Source: an uncultured Desulfofustis sp. (GTDB taxonomy: Bacteria > Desulfobacterota > Desulfobulbia > Desulfobulbales > Desulfocapsaceae). From it: a DNA stretch of 53,698 bases. The stretch lies in contig CAJQNS010000048.1 in the NCBI GenBank assembly GCA_905479735.1, positions 1-53,698 on the forward strand. The letters run 5' to 3'. The notes under the pieces are model-generated. The model worked only from the letters and a program-made list of their open reading frames with translations. It did not search any database and was not told the origin of the DNA. The position numbers and the translations under genes are program-made. Shown here in pieces: positions 1 through 7,962 of the stretch (position 1 is its first letter; every line of letters begins with the position of its first letter).

Positions 1-33
1 GTTCTTTACCGGTTTTGCAGATTTTTCCGCCAT
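1..33 (-). CDS. Start of a probable NADPH-dependent glutamate synthase-like subunit (NfnB/SudA/GltD type), partial
   Basis: Only the first 11 codons are inside the window, reading MAEKSAKPVKN on the minus strand. A strong ribosome binding site (GGGAGG) lies five bases before the ATG. The gene follows the NfnA-like flavoprotein by about 50 bases on the same strand. In this family pair the next gene is normally the large FAD/FeS subunit (NfnB, also annotated SudA or GltA), so the identity is inferred from position. The visible residues are too few to confirm it. Confidence 0.5.
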   Translation of the reverse strand, partial: MAEKSAKPVKN

Positions 34-84
34 GTTTTCCTCCCTCTTTCAGCGGGTTAATCAATAAGCTTCAACTGCAGCGAA

Positions 85-921
85 CTATTTTGCATCACGA
101 ATGGTGCAGTAATCTTCGTGACAATTTTTCTCATCTTCGATATAGGCATTAAGTCTGAGCATCAGTTCGTCGAAATCCACTTGATGCCCGTCGAATTCGG
201 GACCGTCCACGCAAGCGAATTTGGTCTCGCCGCCGACTGATACCCGGCAGCCTCCACACATACCTGTGCCGTCGACCATGATTGGGTTGAGGCTGACCAT
301 TGTCGGTACGTTGTACTCCTTGGTGATATTGGCAACCGCCTTCATCATCGGCACCGGACCGATGGCTACTACTTCCTTGACCTCTCCGCCTTCAAGTACT
401 TCTTTCATGACGTCGGTGACAAAACCGTGATGACCGTAGGAGCCGTCATCGGTGCAGACACGGAGATCGTGGGAGGCATTTTTCATCTGTTCCTCGAGAA
501 TCAGCAGGTCCTTGGTGCGGGCGCCGATGATGCAAGTAACATCGTTGCCGACGTCTTTCATGGCCCTGGTGATCGGGTGGAGCACTGCAACGCCGGTGCC
601 GCCGCCGACACAGATGACTTTACCCCGTTTCTCGAGGTGGGTGGCCTTGCCGAGTGGGCCGATAACATCCTGAAAGACATCCCCAACCTTCAGATCACGG
701 AACAGGGCGGTGGATTTACCGACCACCATATAGATGATGGTGATGGTGCCTTTGTCCTTGTCGGTTTCCGCCATGGTCAGCGGAATGCGTTCACCGTCCT
801 CGTCAGCTTTAAGAATCACAAACTGACCCGGTTTTGCTTTTTTGGCAATCAGCGGTGCCTCTATCTCATTAAGAATCACTGTGCCTTCCGCCATCTCTTC
901 ACGTCTTACAATTTTGAACAT
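85..921 (-). CDS. Sulfide/dihydroorotate dehydrogenase-like FAD/NAD-binding protein (NfnA/SudB)
   Basis: This 278-residue flavoprotein has the layout of ferredoxin-NADP reductase-like subunits: an N-terminal FAD-binding barrel with a PLTMAE motif near residue 50, a nucleotide-binding half with GGGTGVAVLHP, and a C-terminal 2Fe-2S cysteine group (MCGGCRVSV, then FACVDGPEFDG). Such proteins pair with a GltD-like subunit as NfnAB, which bifurcates electrons between NADH, NADPH and ferredoxin, or as SudBA. I chose the ATG at 921 because GGAGG lies just before it; the upstream in-frame ATG at 933 would place that site inside the gene. The partner appears to start 50 bases downstream. Whether it bifurcates or acts on sulfide and sulfur cannot be told from this subunit alone. 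Confidence 0.88.
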   Translation of the reverse strand: MFKIVRREEMAEGTVILNEIEAPLIAKKAKPGQFVILKADEDGERIPLTMAETDKDKGTITIIYMVVGKSTALFRDLKVGDVFQDVIGPLGKATHLEKRGKVICVGGGTGVAVLHPITRAMKDVGNDVTCIIGARTKDLLILEEQMKNASHDLRVCTDDGSYGHHGFVTDVMKEVLEGGEVKEVVAIGPVPMMKAVANITKEYNVPTMVSLNPIMVDGTGMCGGCRVSVGGETKFACVDGPEFDGHQVDFDELMLRLNAYIEDEKNCHEDYCTIRDAK

Positions 922-954
922 GTCTGCCTCCAAACTTGGAAGAATTTAGAACAA

Positions 955-1000
955 AAAAACCCGCCGCCGAATGCCTGCGGCACACGGTCAACGGGTTTTT
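955..1000 (-). terminator. Probable rho-independent terminator between the GlcG-like and NfnA-like genes
   Basis: AAAAACCCG at 955-963 pairs with CGGGTTTTT at 992-1000, and an inner CCGC/GCGG stem sits in the loop. The A-run and T-run on either side would let it work in both directions. It lies downstream of the GlcG-like gene and upstream of the NfnA-like start, so it probably separates two minus-strand units. Confidence 0.6.
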
Positions 1001-1149
1001 ATGTTGATCTGTCAGGAAGTGCGAAAATCAAATTTCTACATCCTTTATTCAGGTTGAACTCCCGGAACGTACCTCTTTTGCCCGCTCTTTTCAATCTCAA
1101 TTAGGTCGATCGAAGTGAGAATTTCTTTGGCCCGTTAACCAACCTGACG

Positions 1150-1572
1150 TTAAAGGGCATCGAGCAGCGCGTCGATGCCCGCCTGGGCCACCTCCTCATC
1201 CTGATCAGGACTGCCAGAACTGCAGCCGATGCCGCCGACGGGGTGGCCGTCGACGAAAATCGGCAGGCCGCCGGCGAAGATCATGAATCGACCCTGAATG
1301 GCTGAGTTTATGCCAAAGGCTGGTTGTCCGGGGCCACTGACGTTGCCGTAATCCCTGGTTGATTTTCTGGCGGCCCCGGCGGTGTATGCCTTGTCGATGG
1401 CGATAGTGATTGAGGTCACCCGGGCGTTGTCCATTCGCTGAAACAGCAACAGGTTGCCGCCGTCATCGACAATGGCGATATCCATGTCGACACCGATCTC
1501 TAAAGCTTTTTTTTCAGCAGCTGCCATCATCAACCTGGCATCTTCCAAGGTGAGCTTGGGTACCTGTTTCAT
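1150..1572 (-). CDS. GlcG/HbpS family heme-binding-like protein
   Basis: The 140-residue product matches the small GlcG/HbpS (DUF336) family: LTLEDARLMMAAAEKKALEIG at the start, AIVDDGGNLLLFQRMD, then AYTAARKS-like and GGLPIFVDGHPVGGIGCSSG segments. Members are single-domain proteins found beside many metabolic enzymes; some bind heme or act as flavin-pathway accessories, and no single reaction is established. I chose the start at 1572 because a GGAGG site precedes it by seven bases; an upstream in-frame ATG near 1641 has no such support and would add 23 residues outside the family. It stands alone, with a probable terminator downstream. The function in this organism is unknown. Confidence 0.82.
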   Translation of the reverse strand: MKQVPKLTLEDARLMMAAAEKKALEIGVDMDIAIVDDGGNLLLFQRMDNARVTSITIAIDKAYTAGAARKSTRDYGNVSGPGQPAFGINSAIQGRFMIFAGGLPIFVDGHPVGGIGCSSGSPDQDEEVAQAGIDALLDAL

Positions 1573-1864
1573 GCTATTTCCTCCATGGTGCAATGGATAA
1601 GGGATGATCTGCAGGGGTTTTGGCCTGGGAGTAATATTCATGAACGGTGCAATAAATGCAAGCGGGCAATAGGTTTTTTTACCAATAATTATTCCTCGGC
1701 GGCAGCTGTCAGTGGCAACAATTTTTAATGCTGAGAAGCGCTTGATGAATCAAGGGGAAATGATTAGGTTTGAGTTCATTTCGGGAGCAAGTTACCGTCA
1801 AACCTTCACCGGCGGTTTTACTCCGCTCAAGCCCATTCAATAAATTCCTGACAAGGAGATTGGT
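1573..1864. other. Intergenic region between divergent genes, no clear element
   Basis: These 292 bases separate the minus-strand GlcG-like gene from the plus-strand acid phosphatase gene, so promoters for both should lie here. I could not identify a convincing pair of -35 and -10 boxes. The only clear signal is AAGGAG just before the phosphatase start. Confidence 0.4.
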
Positions 1865-2725
1865 ATGAAAAATCAGGGTGCTGATCGTTGGAAAATCATG
1901 ATTCCGGTTTTGCTGCTTGTTCTTCTGCTCGGCGGTTGTGCCGCCATGAAAAAGGATACCGCAGAACAGGCCGCCGGGATGTACTCGACCCAGGATCTCA
2001 ATGAACAGCTGGTCATGGCAACTCTGTGGATGCAGTCGTCGGCCGAGTTCAAAGCGCTGAGCTATCAGGCCTTCAATGTTGCCGCCATGAATCTGGACAG
2101 TTTTCTGAATGGCTACACCGGCAGCAAACCGGTTGCGGTGATAGTCGACGCTGATGAGACGGTTATTGACAATTCTGCCTACGAGGCTTGGCTCATTGGT
2201 CAGGACTTCGGCTATTCGTCCAAGACCTGGACACCCTGGATGGAGGCCGCTGAAGCCAGGGCCATGCCGGGTGCCAAAGAGTTTCTGGATTATGCCGCTG
2301 CCAAGGGTGTGGAGATTTTTTACGTAACCAACCGGAAAATGGTTGGTTACGACGGAACCAAGAAGAACCTGATGGAGCTTGGTTTTCCCAACGTGGACGA
2401 AAAGCATCTGCTGCTCAGAACCGACAGCAGCGATAAACAGGCGCGCCGGGATATCGTCGCCAAAGATTATGAAATTGCCCTGCTGATGGGTGACAACCTC
2501 AACGACTTCGCCAGCGATTTTGCGAAGAAGACAGTCGAACAGCGTTTTTTAGAAACAGATAAGATAAAGGACCAGTGGGGTACCAAGTTTATCGTCCTGC
2601 CCAACCCGACCTATGGTGAATGGGAAGGAGCCGTCTATGAGGGTAATTGGGGTGCCTCGGCGGCTGAAAAAGATCAGATGCGTAAATCGTATATCAACAA
2701 GTGGGATTATCAGGTTCCCGAATAA
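1865..2725 (+). CDS. Class C acid phosphatase, lipoprotein e(P4) family 5'-nucleotidase
   Basis: The protein (286 residues) begins with a lipoprotein signal peptide ending in the lipobox LLGGCAA, so it should be acylated on Cys at about residue 20. Both halves of the class C acid phosphatase signature are present: IVDADETVIDNSAY around residues 97-110, and LLMGDNLNDF around 203-213. These supply the four aspartates of the DDDD group of the HAD superfamily. Haemophilus e(P4) dephosphorylates nicotinamide mononucleotide and nucleoside monophosphates at the cell surface, and the same role is likely here. AAGGAG precedes the ATG. The nucleoside salvage block a few kilobases downstream could use the nucleosides it releases, though the link is only by proximity. 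Confidence 0.9.
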   Translation: MKNQGADRWKIMIPVLLLVLLLGGCAAMKKDTAEQAAGMYSTQDLNEQLVMATLWMQSSAEFKALSYQAFNVAAMNLDSFLNGYTGSKPVAVIVDADETVIDNSAYEAWLIGQDFGYSSKTWTPWMEAAEARAMPGAKEFLDYAAAKGVEIFYVTNRKMVGYDGTKKNLMELGFPNVDEKHLLLRTDSSDKQARRDIVAKDYEIALLMGDNLNDFASDFAKKTVEQRFLETDKIKDQWGTKFIVLPNPTYGEWEGAVYEGNWGASAAEKDQMRKSYINKWDYQVPE

Positions 2726-2737
2726 AGTGGCGGCTCT

Positions 2738-2763
2738 TTGCTCCTGATTTAAATTAGGAGCAA
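2738..2763. repeat. 26-base near-perfect palindrome after the acid phosphatase gene
   Basis: TTGCTCCT at 2738 pairs with AGGAGCAA ending at 2763. The inner bases also pair apart from one G-U, so the arms are almost complete. No T-run follows it, so it is not a textbook terminator. It may be a processing hairpin, a weak terminator or a protein-binding site. Confidence 0.5.
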
Positions 2764-2845
2764 CAGTCTCCGCTCTTATGGGTTATGATACCATGGCTTT
2801 TTTCTCTTATGAATGGCGCAGTAGCCCAAAAGAACGGTTGAGCCG

Positions 2846-3715
2846 GTGAGTGCCCCCCTGCATATAACCAGCGGAGACCGCTCCGGCGAAGTCCTGGCAG
2901 AAACTGCTCTGCCTGGTGAGATCCTGGTCTGGCACGATCTTCTCTATGACGGACCCCGGACCCCCGGTTGGCCCGATCGTGATACGCTGCAGCGGCGGTC
3001 TCTGTTCATCGAAGAGATGACAGCAGGAGGCCTGGCCGGCCAGGAAGTGCTGTGTACCTTTGAGATGCAGTATGAACGGATCTCAAAGGTGCCTGCGGAG
3101 GCAGCGGTTGTACTCTGGTTCGATGCCTGCCTCTTTGATCAGTCGATGCTGGTTCACCTTCTCAGCTGTCTCGCTTTCAAGGGCATCACCAGCCAGGTGA
3201 TGCTGTTGTGTATTGATCACTTTCCGGGAATTGAACCGTACATTGGTCTTGGCCAGCTTGATCCGGGCCAGTTGCTGTCCCGTTATGATGCCAGACGGTC
3301 GGTAAGCACTTCCCAGTTCCGCTTTGCCGACGAAGTCGACCGGGTCTTCGCAGAGCAGGATCTCAAGCTGGCAGAAACTATAGCCAGACAGAAGACGGCA
3401 CCTGTCAAATGGGTTCCGGCGGCCCTGCGGCGCTGGCTCCAGGAGCAGCCGGACCCGGACACCGGCCTGGGCCGGCTTGAAGCCATGGCTCTGGAGGCAG
3501 TTCGCCGGGGATGTCGAAAACCTTGGGAAATATATAATCACGCCGCCGCCGCAGAAACACCACCCCAGTTCTGGGGGGATACAACCCTGTGGACGAAGAT
3601 TAACGGACTTGCCGACCGCCGTTTGCCCCTGGTCAGGATTGAAGGGCCGAGGACCAGGCTGCCGCAGTGGGTCGGTGAGTTCAATCTCCAGGATTTTGAA
3701 GTAACTCCCTGCTGA
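2846..3715 (+). CDS. DUF1835 domain-containing protein
   Basis: The 289-residue product has the DUF1835 pattern at its N-terminus: LHITSGDRSGEVLAET, then GEILVWHDLLYDGPRTPG, and later VVLWFDACLFDQSMLVHLLSCL. The C-terminal half has the usual YDARRSVSTSQFRFADEV and GLGRLEAMALEAVRRGCRKPWEIY stretches, and the last part contains a helical segment ending near FWGDTTLWTKINGLA. No catalytic residues are assigned to this family and the role is unknown. The start is a GTG with only a weak ribosome binding site. It precedes the carboxypeptidase gene by about 95 bases, but nothing shows that they share a transcript. Confidence 0.8.
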   Translation: MSAPLHITSGDRSGEVLAETALPGEILVWHDLLYDGPRTPGWPDRDTLQRRSLFIEEMTAGGLAGQEVLCTFEMQYERISKVPAEAAVVLWFDACLFDQSMLVHLLSCLAFKGITSQVMLLCIDHFPGIEPYIGLGQLDPGQLLSRYDARRSVSTSQFRFADEVDRVFAEQDLKLAETIARQKTAPVKWVPAALRRWLQEQPDPDTGLGRLEAMALEAVRRGCRKPWEIYNHAAAAETPPQFWGDTTLWTKINGLADRRLPLVRIEGPRTRLPQWVGEFNLQDFEVTPC

Positions 3716-3809
3716 GTGTTGAAGTGGGGTGAACGATACAATCGCTATAATATTGTTGCGTACGCATTTAAACCGAGCATTCAGTCGAATTTTGATCCCG
3801 GGAAATTTT

Positions 3810-4886
3810 ATGAAACGTCTACTTTTTGTCTTTGCTCTTGTTTTGTTCGCCGCTCAGCCCGCTCTGGGAGCCCGTGCCAAAATCGAGACCATCTCCGCCG
3901 ATCCCTACCTGTCAGCCCTGGTGATCGATGCCGACAGCGGCAAAATTCTGGTCGATGAAAACAGTGAGGCCATCGCCTATCCGGCTTCGGTACTGAAGCT
4001 CATGGTTCTCTATGTCATCCTCGACCGGATCGAGCAGGGGAGCCTGCGGCTTGATGACCTGGTCCAGGTGACCAGGGAGGCGTCTCAGATGGGTGGATCC
4101 CAGGTTTATCTCGACCCCAAAGAACAGTTCTCCGTGGAAGATCTGCTCTATGCCCTGATCATTCAATCGGCAAACGATGCGGCAGTGGCCCTGGCAATTC
4201 ATGTGGCCGGTTCCAAAGATGGTTTCGTGGCCATTATGAATGAGAAAGCCAAGGAGCTGGGTATGAACGGCACCACCTTCTACTCCGTTCATGGATTGCC
4301 GCCCTCGGAAGGTCAGCAGCCGGACCGCACTAGCGCCCGCGATTTGGCCATGCTGGCTCGGGAACTGGCGAAGAATCCAGAGGTCTTTAAGTACACCGGA
4401 ACCCGGGAGCGCGATTTTAGAGGCGGCGAATTTATCATGCGTACTCACAATAAACTGCTGGCTTCGGTGGATGGCTGTGACGGGTTTAAAACCGGCTACT
4501 TCAAGGCCGCCGGTTTTTCTATTGTCGCCACCGCCAAACGCAACGGAGTACGTATCATTGCCGTGGTGCTCGGTAGCCTGGACCGAAAGGTACGTGATGC
4601 CAAAACAGCGGAGTTGATCGCCATAGGCTTTGCCAAGACGCCGCCGCGACCCGAGGCTCAGGCGGTAACGAAAGAACAGGCTGCTCCAGTCCAACCTCAA
4701 CCCCAGGCCTCAACGCCGCCGACACCTGTTGAGAAGACCATGGCACCGGAGACGGACAAAGAACCCTCCAGGCTTGGCCGCGACTTGATGATGATCGGCG
4801 TCGGCTTTGGTGCCGGTGTGCTGGCCTGTGTGCTTGTGGTCATGCTTAGGCCAGGGCCGCGTTCGAAGGGGCGCCGGCTGATGTAG
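3810..4886 (+). CDS. D-alanyl-D-alanine carboxypeptidase (PBP5/DacF-like), membrane anchored
   Basis: This is a penicillin-binding serine carboxypeptidase that trims D-Ala from peptidoglycan stem peptides in the periplasm. The signal peptide MKRLLFVFALVLFAAQPALGA is followed by the three active-site motifs: SVLK (PASVLKLMV), SAN (IQSANDAAVAL) and KTG (GFKTGYFKAAG). A proline-rich linker rich in P, T and Q leads to a C-terminal hydrophobic segment (MMIGVGFGAGVLACVLVVML) and a basic tail. This resembles a true membrane anchor rather than the amphipathic helix of E. coli PBP5. I chose the ATG at 3810 because it puts the signal peptide at the N-terminus; an upstream in-frame ATG at 3729 would bury it. 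The mature enzyme lacks the large PBP5 C-terminal beta domain. Confidence 0.9.
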   Translation: MKRLLFVFALVLFAAQPALGARAKIETISADPYLSALVIDADSGKILVDENSEAIAYPASVLKLMVLYVILDRIEQGSLRLDDLVQVTREASQMGGSQVYLDPKEQFSVEDLLYALIIQSANDAAVALAIHVAGSKDGFVAIMNEKAKELGMNGTTFYSVHGLPPSEGQQPDRTSARDLAMLARELAKNPEVFKYTGTRERDFRGGEFIMRTHNKLLASVDGCDGFKTGYFKAAGFSIVATAKRNGVRIIAVVLGSLDRKVRDAKTAELIAIGFAKTPPRPEAQAVTKEQAAPVQPQPQASTPPTPVEKTMAPETDKEPSRLGRDLMMIGVGFGAGVLACVLVVMLRPGPRSKGRRLM

Positions 4887-4938
4887 TTGCCCATCTCTGG
4901 TCCGTCGCCGGCCGGTGTAGAACCGGAGCAGGCCCAGA

Positions 4939-5595
4939 TCAGTCGGTTTGCTGTTCGGAAGTTCTGGTTAGATCAACGCTTTCGACCCACTGTTGAAAAA
5001 GTTCGAAGAACCTGCCTACGTGGTAGCCGTCGGCAAGGCCATGGTGTACTTGAACCGAGAGCGGCATGATGACCCGTTTGTGCACTTCGGTGAAACGGCC
5101 CCAGGTGATTCGGGGTATGGTATCGGCTGGACTCATGTGGATAGGGTGGGAAACAGAGGTGAAATGCACCCATGGCAGGCTCGAGATAAACAGGTAGTCG
5201 TCCCTGCCCGGTTCATCCTCAAGGCTCGGGTTTAGCTTGGCCCGGGCGATAGCTCGATTGGTCCGGTCGGAAAATATTTTGATATCTTCACAAAACTTGG
5301 TTTCGCAGAAGCAGAAGGTGTTTTCTTCTGTGAGGACCGTGTAGGACGGGTGGACTACCTGGTGCTGTATGACCTCATCGTCTTTTATGCGCTGCCTAAA
5401 TTCTTCGATTTCGTTGGCAGTTCTCGAGACCCCGTATAAGACCCCGTTGAAGCGGGAGATGCCGCTTTGACGGCAGTGCCGGTGCAGTCTGGTGATATCG
5501 ATCTCGGCACAGATATTGAAATGGGGATAATCAAGTCCGCTGTAGAAACGATAAAGATCCCGCCTCGGCCAGGTATTGATGTCGATGGTCTGCAT
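4939..5595 (-). CDS. Chloramphenicol acetyltransferase-like (CatA family) acyltransferase
   Basis: The product (218 residues) has the length and fold markers of type A chloramphenicol acetyltransferases. The N-terminus reads IDINTWPRRDLYRFYSGLDYPHFNICAEID. The catalytic motif HHGLADGYHVGRFF near residues 187-200 keeps the active-site His and the structural Asp. The enzyme would transfer acetyl from acetyl-CoA to a hydroxyl group. CatA-like proteins in environmental genomes often have no demonstrated resistance role, so the natural substrate is open. It starts three bases after the thymidine kinase stop codon with its GGGGAG site inside the end of that gene, so the two are probably co-transcribed and translationally coupled. 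Confidence 0.85.
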   Translation of the reverse strand: MQTIDINTWPRRDLYRFYSGLDYPHFNICAEIDITRLHRHCRQSGISRFNGVLYGVSRTANEIEEFRQRIKDDEVIQHQVVHPSYTVLTEENTFCFCETKFCEDIKIFSDRTNRAIARAKLNPSLEDEPGRDDYLFISSLPWVHFTSVSHPIHMSPADTIPRITWGRFTEVHKRVIMPLSVQVHHGLADGYHVGRFFELFQQWVESVDLTRTSEQQTD

Positions 5596-5598
5596 AAT

Positions 5599-6216
5599 TC
5601 ATTCTCCCCGGGTGGTAGACTGGGTTCGTTCAGCCTCCTTTTTGTAGCGAAAATAGCATTGCCCACAGAGCGATTGGTAGCTCACTTCGTCCCGTCCGTC
5701 GATGGCCAGCTGTTCACCCTCAAAAACGAAACTGCCGCCGACTTTCCTGGCGTTAGCTATGGCCTTGCGTCCGCAGGTGCAGATGGTTTTGAGTTCTTCC
5801 AGGCTGTGGGCCAGGAGGAGCAGCCGCTCGCTTCCCGGAAATCCCTCGAGCAGGAAATCGGTGCGCAGTCCATAGCAGATAACCGGGATGTCCTGCAGCA
5901 CGGCGACCTCAAAGAGCTGATCCGCTTGACGGGTGCTGAGGAACTGAGCCTCATCGACGAGAATGCAGTGGAATGGCCCTTTTTCAAGGTTGTACGTTTT
6001 TATCAGTTCGAAAAGGTTGTCGTTGGGACCGGCCAGAATATCGACCGGGCGGCTGACGTCAAGCCTGGAAAGGATCTTGTCGTCTCCTTTGAGGTCGCTG
6101 CCAGGTTTGATGAGTATGGTTTTCATGCCGCGTTCCCGGTAGTTGTGGTCGACCTGGATAAGGGCGGTGGTTTTGCCGCAATTCATTGCCCCAAAACGGA
6201 AGTAGAGTTTAGCCAT
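5599..6216 (-). CDS. tdk: Thymidine kinase, type II
   Basis: This 205-residue enzyme phosphorylates thymidine to dTMP with ATP. It shows the Walker A motif GAMNCGKTTALIQ near the N-terminus, the Walker B-like LVDEAQFLS near residue 90, and a lasso zinc site formed by CTCGRKA and CGQCYFRYK, typical of the type II kinases of bacteria and eukaryotic cytosol. A clear AGGAG site lies before the ATG at 6216. It is first in a two-gene unit with the CAT-like gene. The nucleoside salvage operon starts about 400 bases away on the other strand, which fits a shared theme of nucleoside reuse. Confidence 0.93.
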   Translation of the reverse strand: MAKLYFRFGAMNCGKTTALIQVDHNYRERGMKTILIKPGSDLKGDDKILSRLDVSRPVDILAGPNDNLFELIKTYNLEKGPFHCILVDEAQFLSTRQADQLFEVAVLQDIPVICYGLRTDFLLEGFPGSERLLLLAHSLEELKTICTCGRKAIANARKVGGSFVFEGEQLAIDGRDEVSYQSLCGQCYFRYKKEAERTQSTTRGE

Positions 6217-6248
6217 GGTTCGCTCCTTTTCTCCTCATTGTTCGAGGC

Positions 6249-6330
6249 GCTCATAATCTCATCCCCGGAATAGTACCTCTATGCCTGTGGAAAGGTTCTT
6301 CGAGCGTCTTGATTGAGGACGAGATCCATC
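6249..6330. repeat. Dispersed intergenic repeat, partial copy A
   Basis: This stretch begins GCTCATAATCTCATCC and continues with GGAATAGTACC and TCTATGCCTGTGGAAA, ending near the core TTGATTGAGGACGAGATC. It aligns along its length with copy B about 225 bases downstream and, more loosely, with copies at 9173, 18494 and 39344. It lacks the outer ends seen in the full copies. It lies in the 414-base gap between tdk and the pyrimidine-nucleoside phosphorylase gene. Confidence 0.65.
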
Positions 6331-6474
6331 CTGCCGGTACGAATAACATCGGTGATAAATGATACTGGAGTTGACGGCAGCATAAAGTATAGTAACTGTA
6401 CTACGAGGGTCGGCCCCTATGCAAGCAGCTAGTGGTAATCCGGAAAGGGCGTCTGGTGATTTACTGTTAGTCGG
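6331..6474. other. Intergenic spacer between repeat copies A and B
   Basis: The gap between divergent genes (6217-6630) holds two partial copies of the dispersed repeat, with this spacer between them. The promoters for tdk and for the salvage operon should be within the gap, but no strong consensus promoter could be recognised. The short minus-strand reading frame across 6259-6480 runs through the repeats and is not supported as a gene. Confidence 0.4.
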
Positions 6475-6590
6475 GCTCATAATTTTATCCTCGGAATAGT
6501 ACCTCAGTACCTCTATGTCTGTGGAGAAATTCTTGGCGCCTCTCGATTAAGGACAAAATCACTCGTTTCGGGGTGAATATTTGCAAATTT
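6475..6590. repeat. Dispersed intergenic repeat, copy B with an 8-base tandem duplication
   Basis: Begins GCTCATAATTTTATCC, followed by GGAATAGTACC and TCTATGTCTGTGGAGA, with the core TCGATTAAGGACAAAATC at 6543-6560 and the outer end CGTTTCGGGGTG. Relative to copy A it carries AGTACCTC twice in a row. It ends about 40 bases upstream of the pyrimidine-nucleoside phosphorylase start, so it may lie in the operon's promoter or leader. Confidence 0.65.
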
Positions 6591-6630
6591 CCCATACTGT
6601 TGATGGAAAGCAAATTAACCAGGTGGAAGT

Positions 6631-7962
6631 ATGCTGATGCAGGAAATAATCCTGAAAAAGCGAAACGGTCAAAGACTCACCACGGAGGAGATCGAATTTT
6701 TCGTGAACGGGTACACTGCCGATAATATTCCGGACTATCAGGCCTCGGCCCTGCTCATGGCCGTCTGGTTCTCGCGGATGGATGAGCGGGAAACGGCCGA
6801 TCTCACCAGGGCAATAAGAGATTCAGGAGATATCGTCGATCTCGGCGGGATCGAGGGTATCAAAGTAGATAAACACTCCACCGGGGGCGTTGCTGACACG
6901 ACCAGCCTGATAACCGCTCCGCTGGTGGCGGCCTGCGGCGGCCGGGTCGCCAAGATATCGGGCCGGGGGTTGGGCCACACCGGGGGCACGGTCGACAAGC
7001 TCGAGTCGATTCCCGGCCTTAACCTTGCTCTCAGCATGGATGACTTTGTGCGCGTGGTCTCAACCTGCGGGTTGGCCATCATCAGCCAGTCACCTAATCT
7101 GGTGCCGGCCGATAAGCGACTCTATGCCCTGCGTGATGTCACCGGGACGGTTGATAACGTCTCACTGATCAGCAGCTCGATTATGAGCAAGAAACTTGCC
7201 TCGGGAGCAAACGCTATCGTGCTCGATGTCAAAACCGGTAACGGGGCGTTTATGCAAAGTGTCGAGGAGGCCCGCGAACTGGCTGAAATGATGGTGTCTA
7301 TTGGAGAACAGTCAGGCAAGGCGACATCGGTGCTGATCACCGATATGAACCAGCCGCTCGGTCGTGCGGTGGGCAATGCCGTCGAAGTGGAAGAGGCAAT
7401 AAGGGTGTTGCGTGGCGATCGGGCCGGAGATCTTCAAACCGTCGCCCTGGCTCTGGCCGCGGAGATGCTGATTGCAGCCGGACTGGCCGCAGACGACTCC
7501 GAGGCAGAAAACAAACTGGAAATGGCCCTTGAGTCAGGAGAGGGGCTTCGACGCCTCCAGCAGATGATCGAACTGCTTGGGGGGGATCCCTTGGTTTGCT
7601 CCGACCCTGGGCGGCTGCCGCGGGCGGCTGAAACGGTGACTATCAGGGCCGGCAGATCGGGATATGTCAACCTTATAGACACTGCAGGAATCGGGGGTGC
7701 GGCCCAGCTTCTGGGGGCCGGCAGGGCCGCTAAAGAGGATGTAATCGATCCGGCAGTGGGGTTGGAGATGCAGGTGCGACTGGGTGACAGAATAGAAGAG
7801 GGTGAGGAGATCGCCCGGCTGTTTGTCAACCGCAAGGAAAATCTCAAGCGCTCCATCAATCAGGTTGAAGGATCGATATTCATCGGTGATGAACCGGTTC
7901 AACTCGTGCCGTTGATCCATGACCGGGTCAGGAGCGGCGGGAAGCAGATATGCGCGGTCTGA
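6631..7962 (+). CDS. Pyrimidine-nucleoside (thymidine) phosphorylase
   Basis: The enzyme cleaves thymidine, deoxyuridine or uridine with phosphate to give the base and (deoxy)ribose-1-phosphate. The thymidine/pyrimidine phosphorylase signature SGRGLGHTGGTVDKLE is intact near residues 109-124. The phosphate-binding KHSTGGV loop lies just before it, and VLDVKTGNGAFM follows. Length (443 residues) is normal for the family. AGGTGG precedes two candidate ATGs at 6631 and 6637; the first is used here. The phosphopentomutase start overlaps the end of this gene by 13 bases, so the sugar phosphate it makes is passed to the next enzyme of the same operon. It could be called deoA or pdp; the substrate range cannot be read from sequence. 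Confidence 0.93.
   Translation: MLMQEIILKKRNGQRLTTEEIEFFVNGYTADNIPDYQASALLMAVWFSRMDERETADLTRAIRDSGDIVDLGGIEGIKVDKHSTGGVADTTSLITAPLVAACGGRVAKISGRGLGHTGGTVDKLESIPGLNLALSMDDFVRVVSTCGLAIISQSPNLVPADKRLYALRDVTGTVDNVSLISSSIMSKKLASGANAIVLDVKTGNGAFMQSVEEARELAEMMVSIGEQSGKATSVLITDMNQPLGRAVGNAVEVEEAIRVLRGDRAGDLQTVALALAAEMLIAAGLAADDSEAENKLEMALESGEGLRRLQQMIELLGGDPLVCSDPGRLPRAAETVTIRAGRSGYVNLIDTAGIGGAAQLLGAGRAAKEDVIDPAVGLEMQVRLGDRIEEGEEIARLFVNRKENLKRSINQVEGSIFIGDEPVQLVPLIHDRVRSGGKQICAV

Noticed and set aside
427-1104. Long plus-strand open frame across the NfnA-like gene
   Set aside because: It is antisense to a well-supported flavoprotein gene and its translation has no family features.
4939-5595. Acquired chloramphenicol-resistance cassette
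   Set aside because: The gene is coupled to the housekeeping gene tdk and no mobile element or integron feature lies nearby.
5467-6273. Plus-strand open frame of 268 codons opposite tdk
   Set aside because: It mirrors the thymidine kinase gene, which has intact Walker and zinc motifs and a good ribosome binding site.
6259-6480. Small minus-strand frame between tdk and the phosphorylase gene
   Set aside because: It crosses two copies of a dispersed repeat and has no ribosome binding site.
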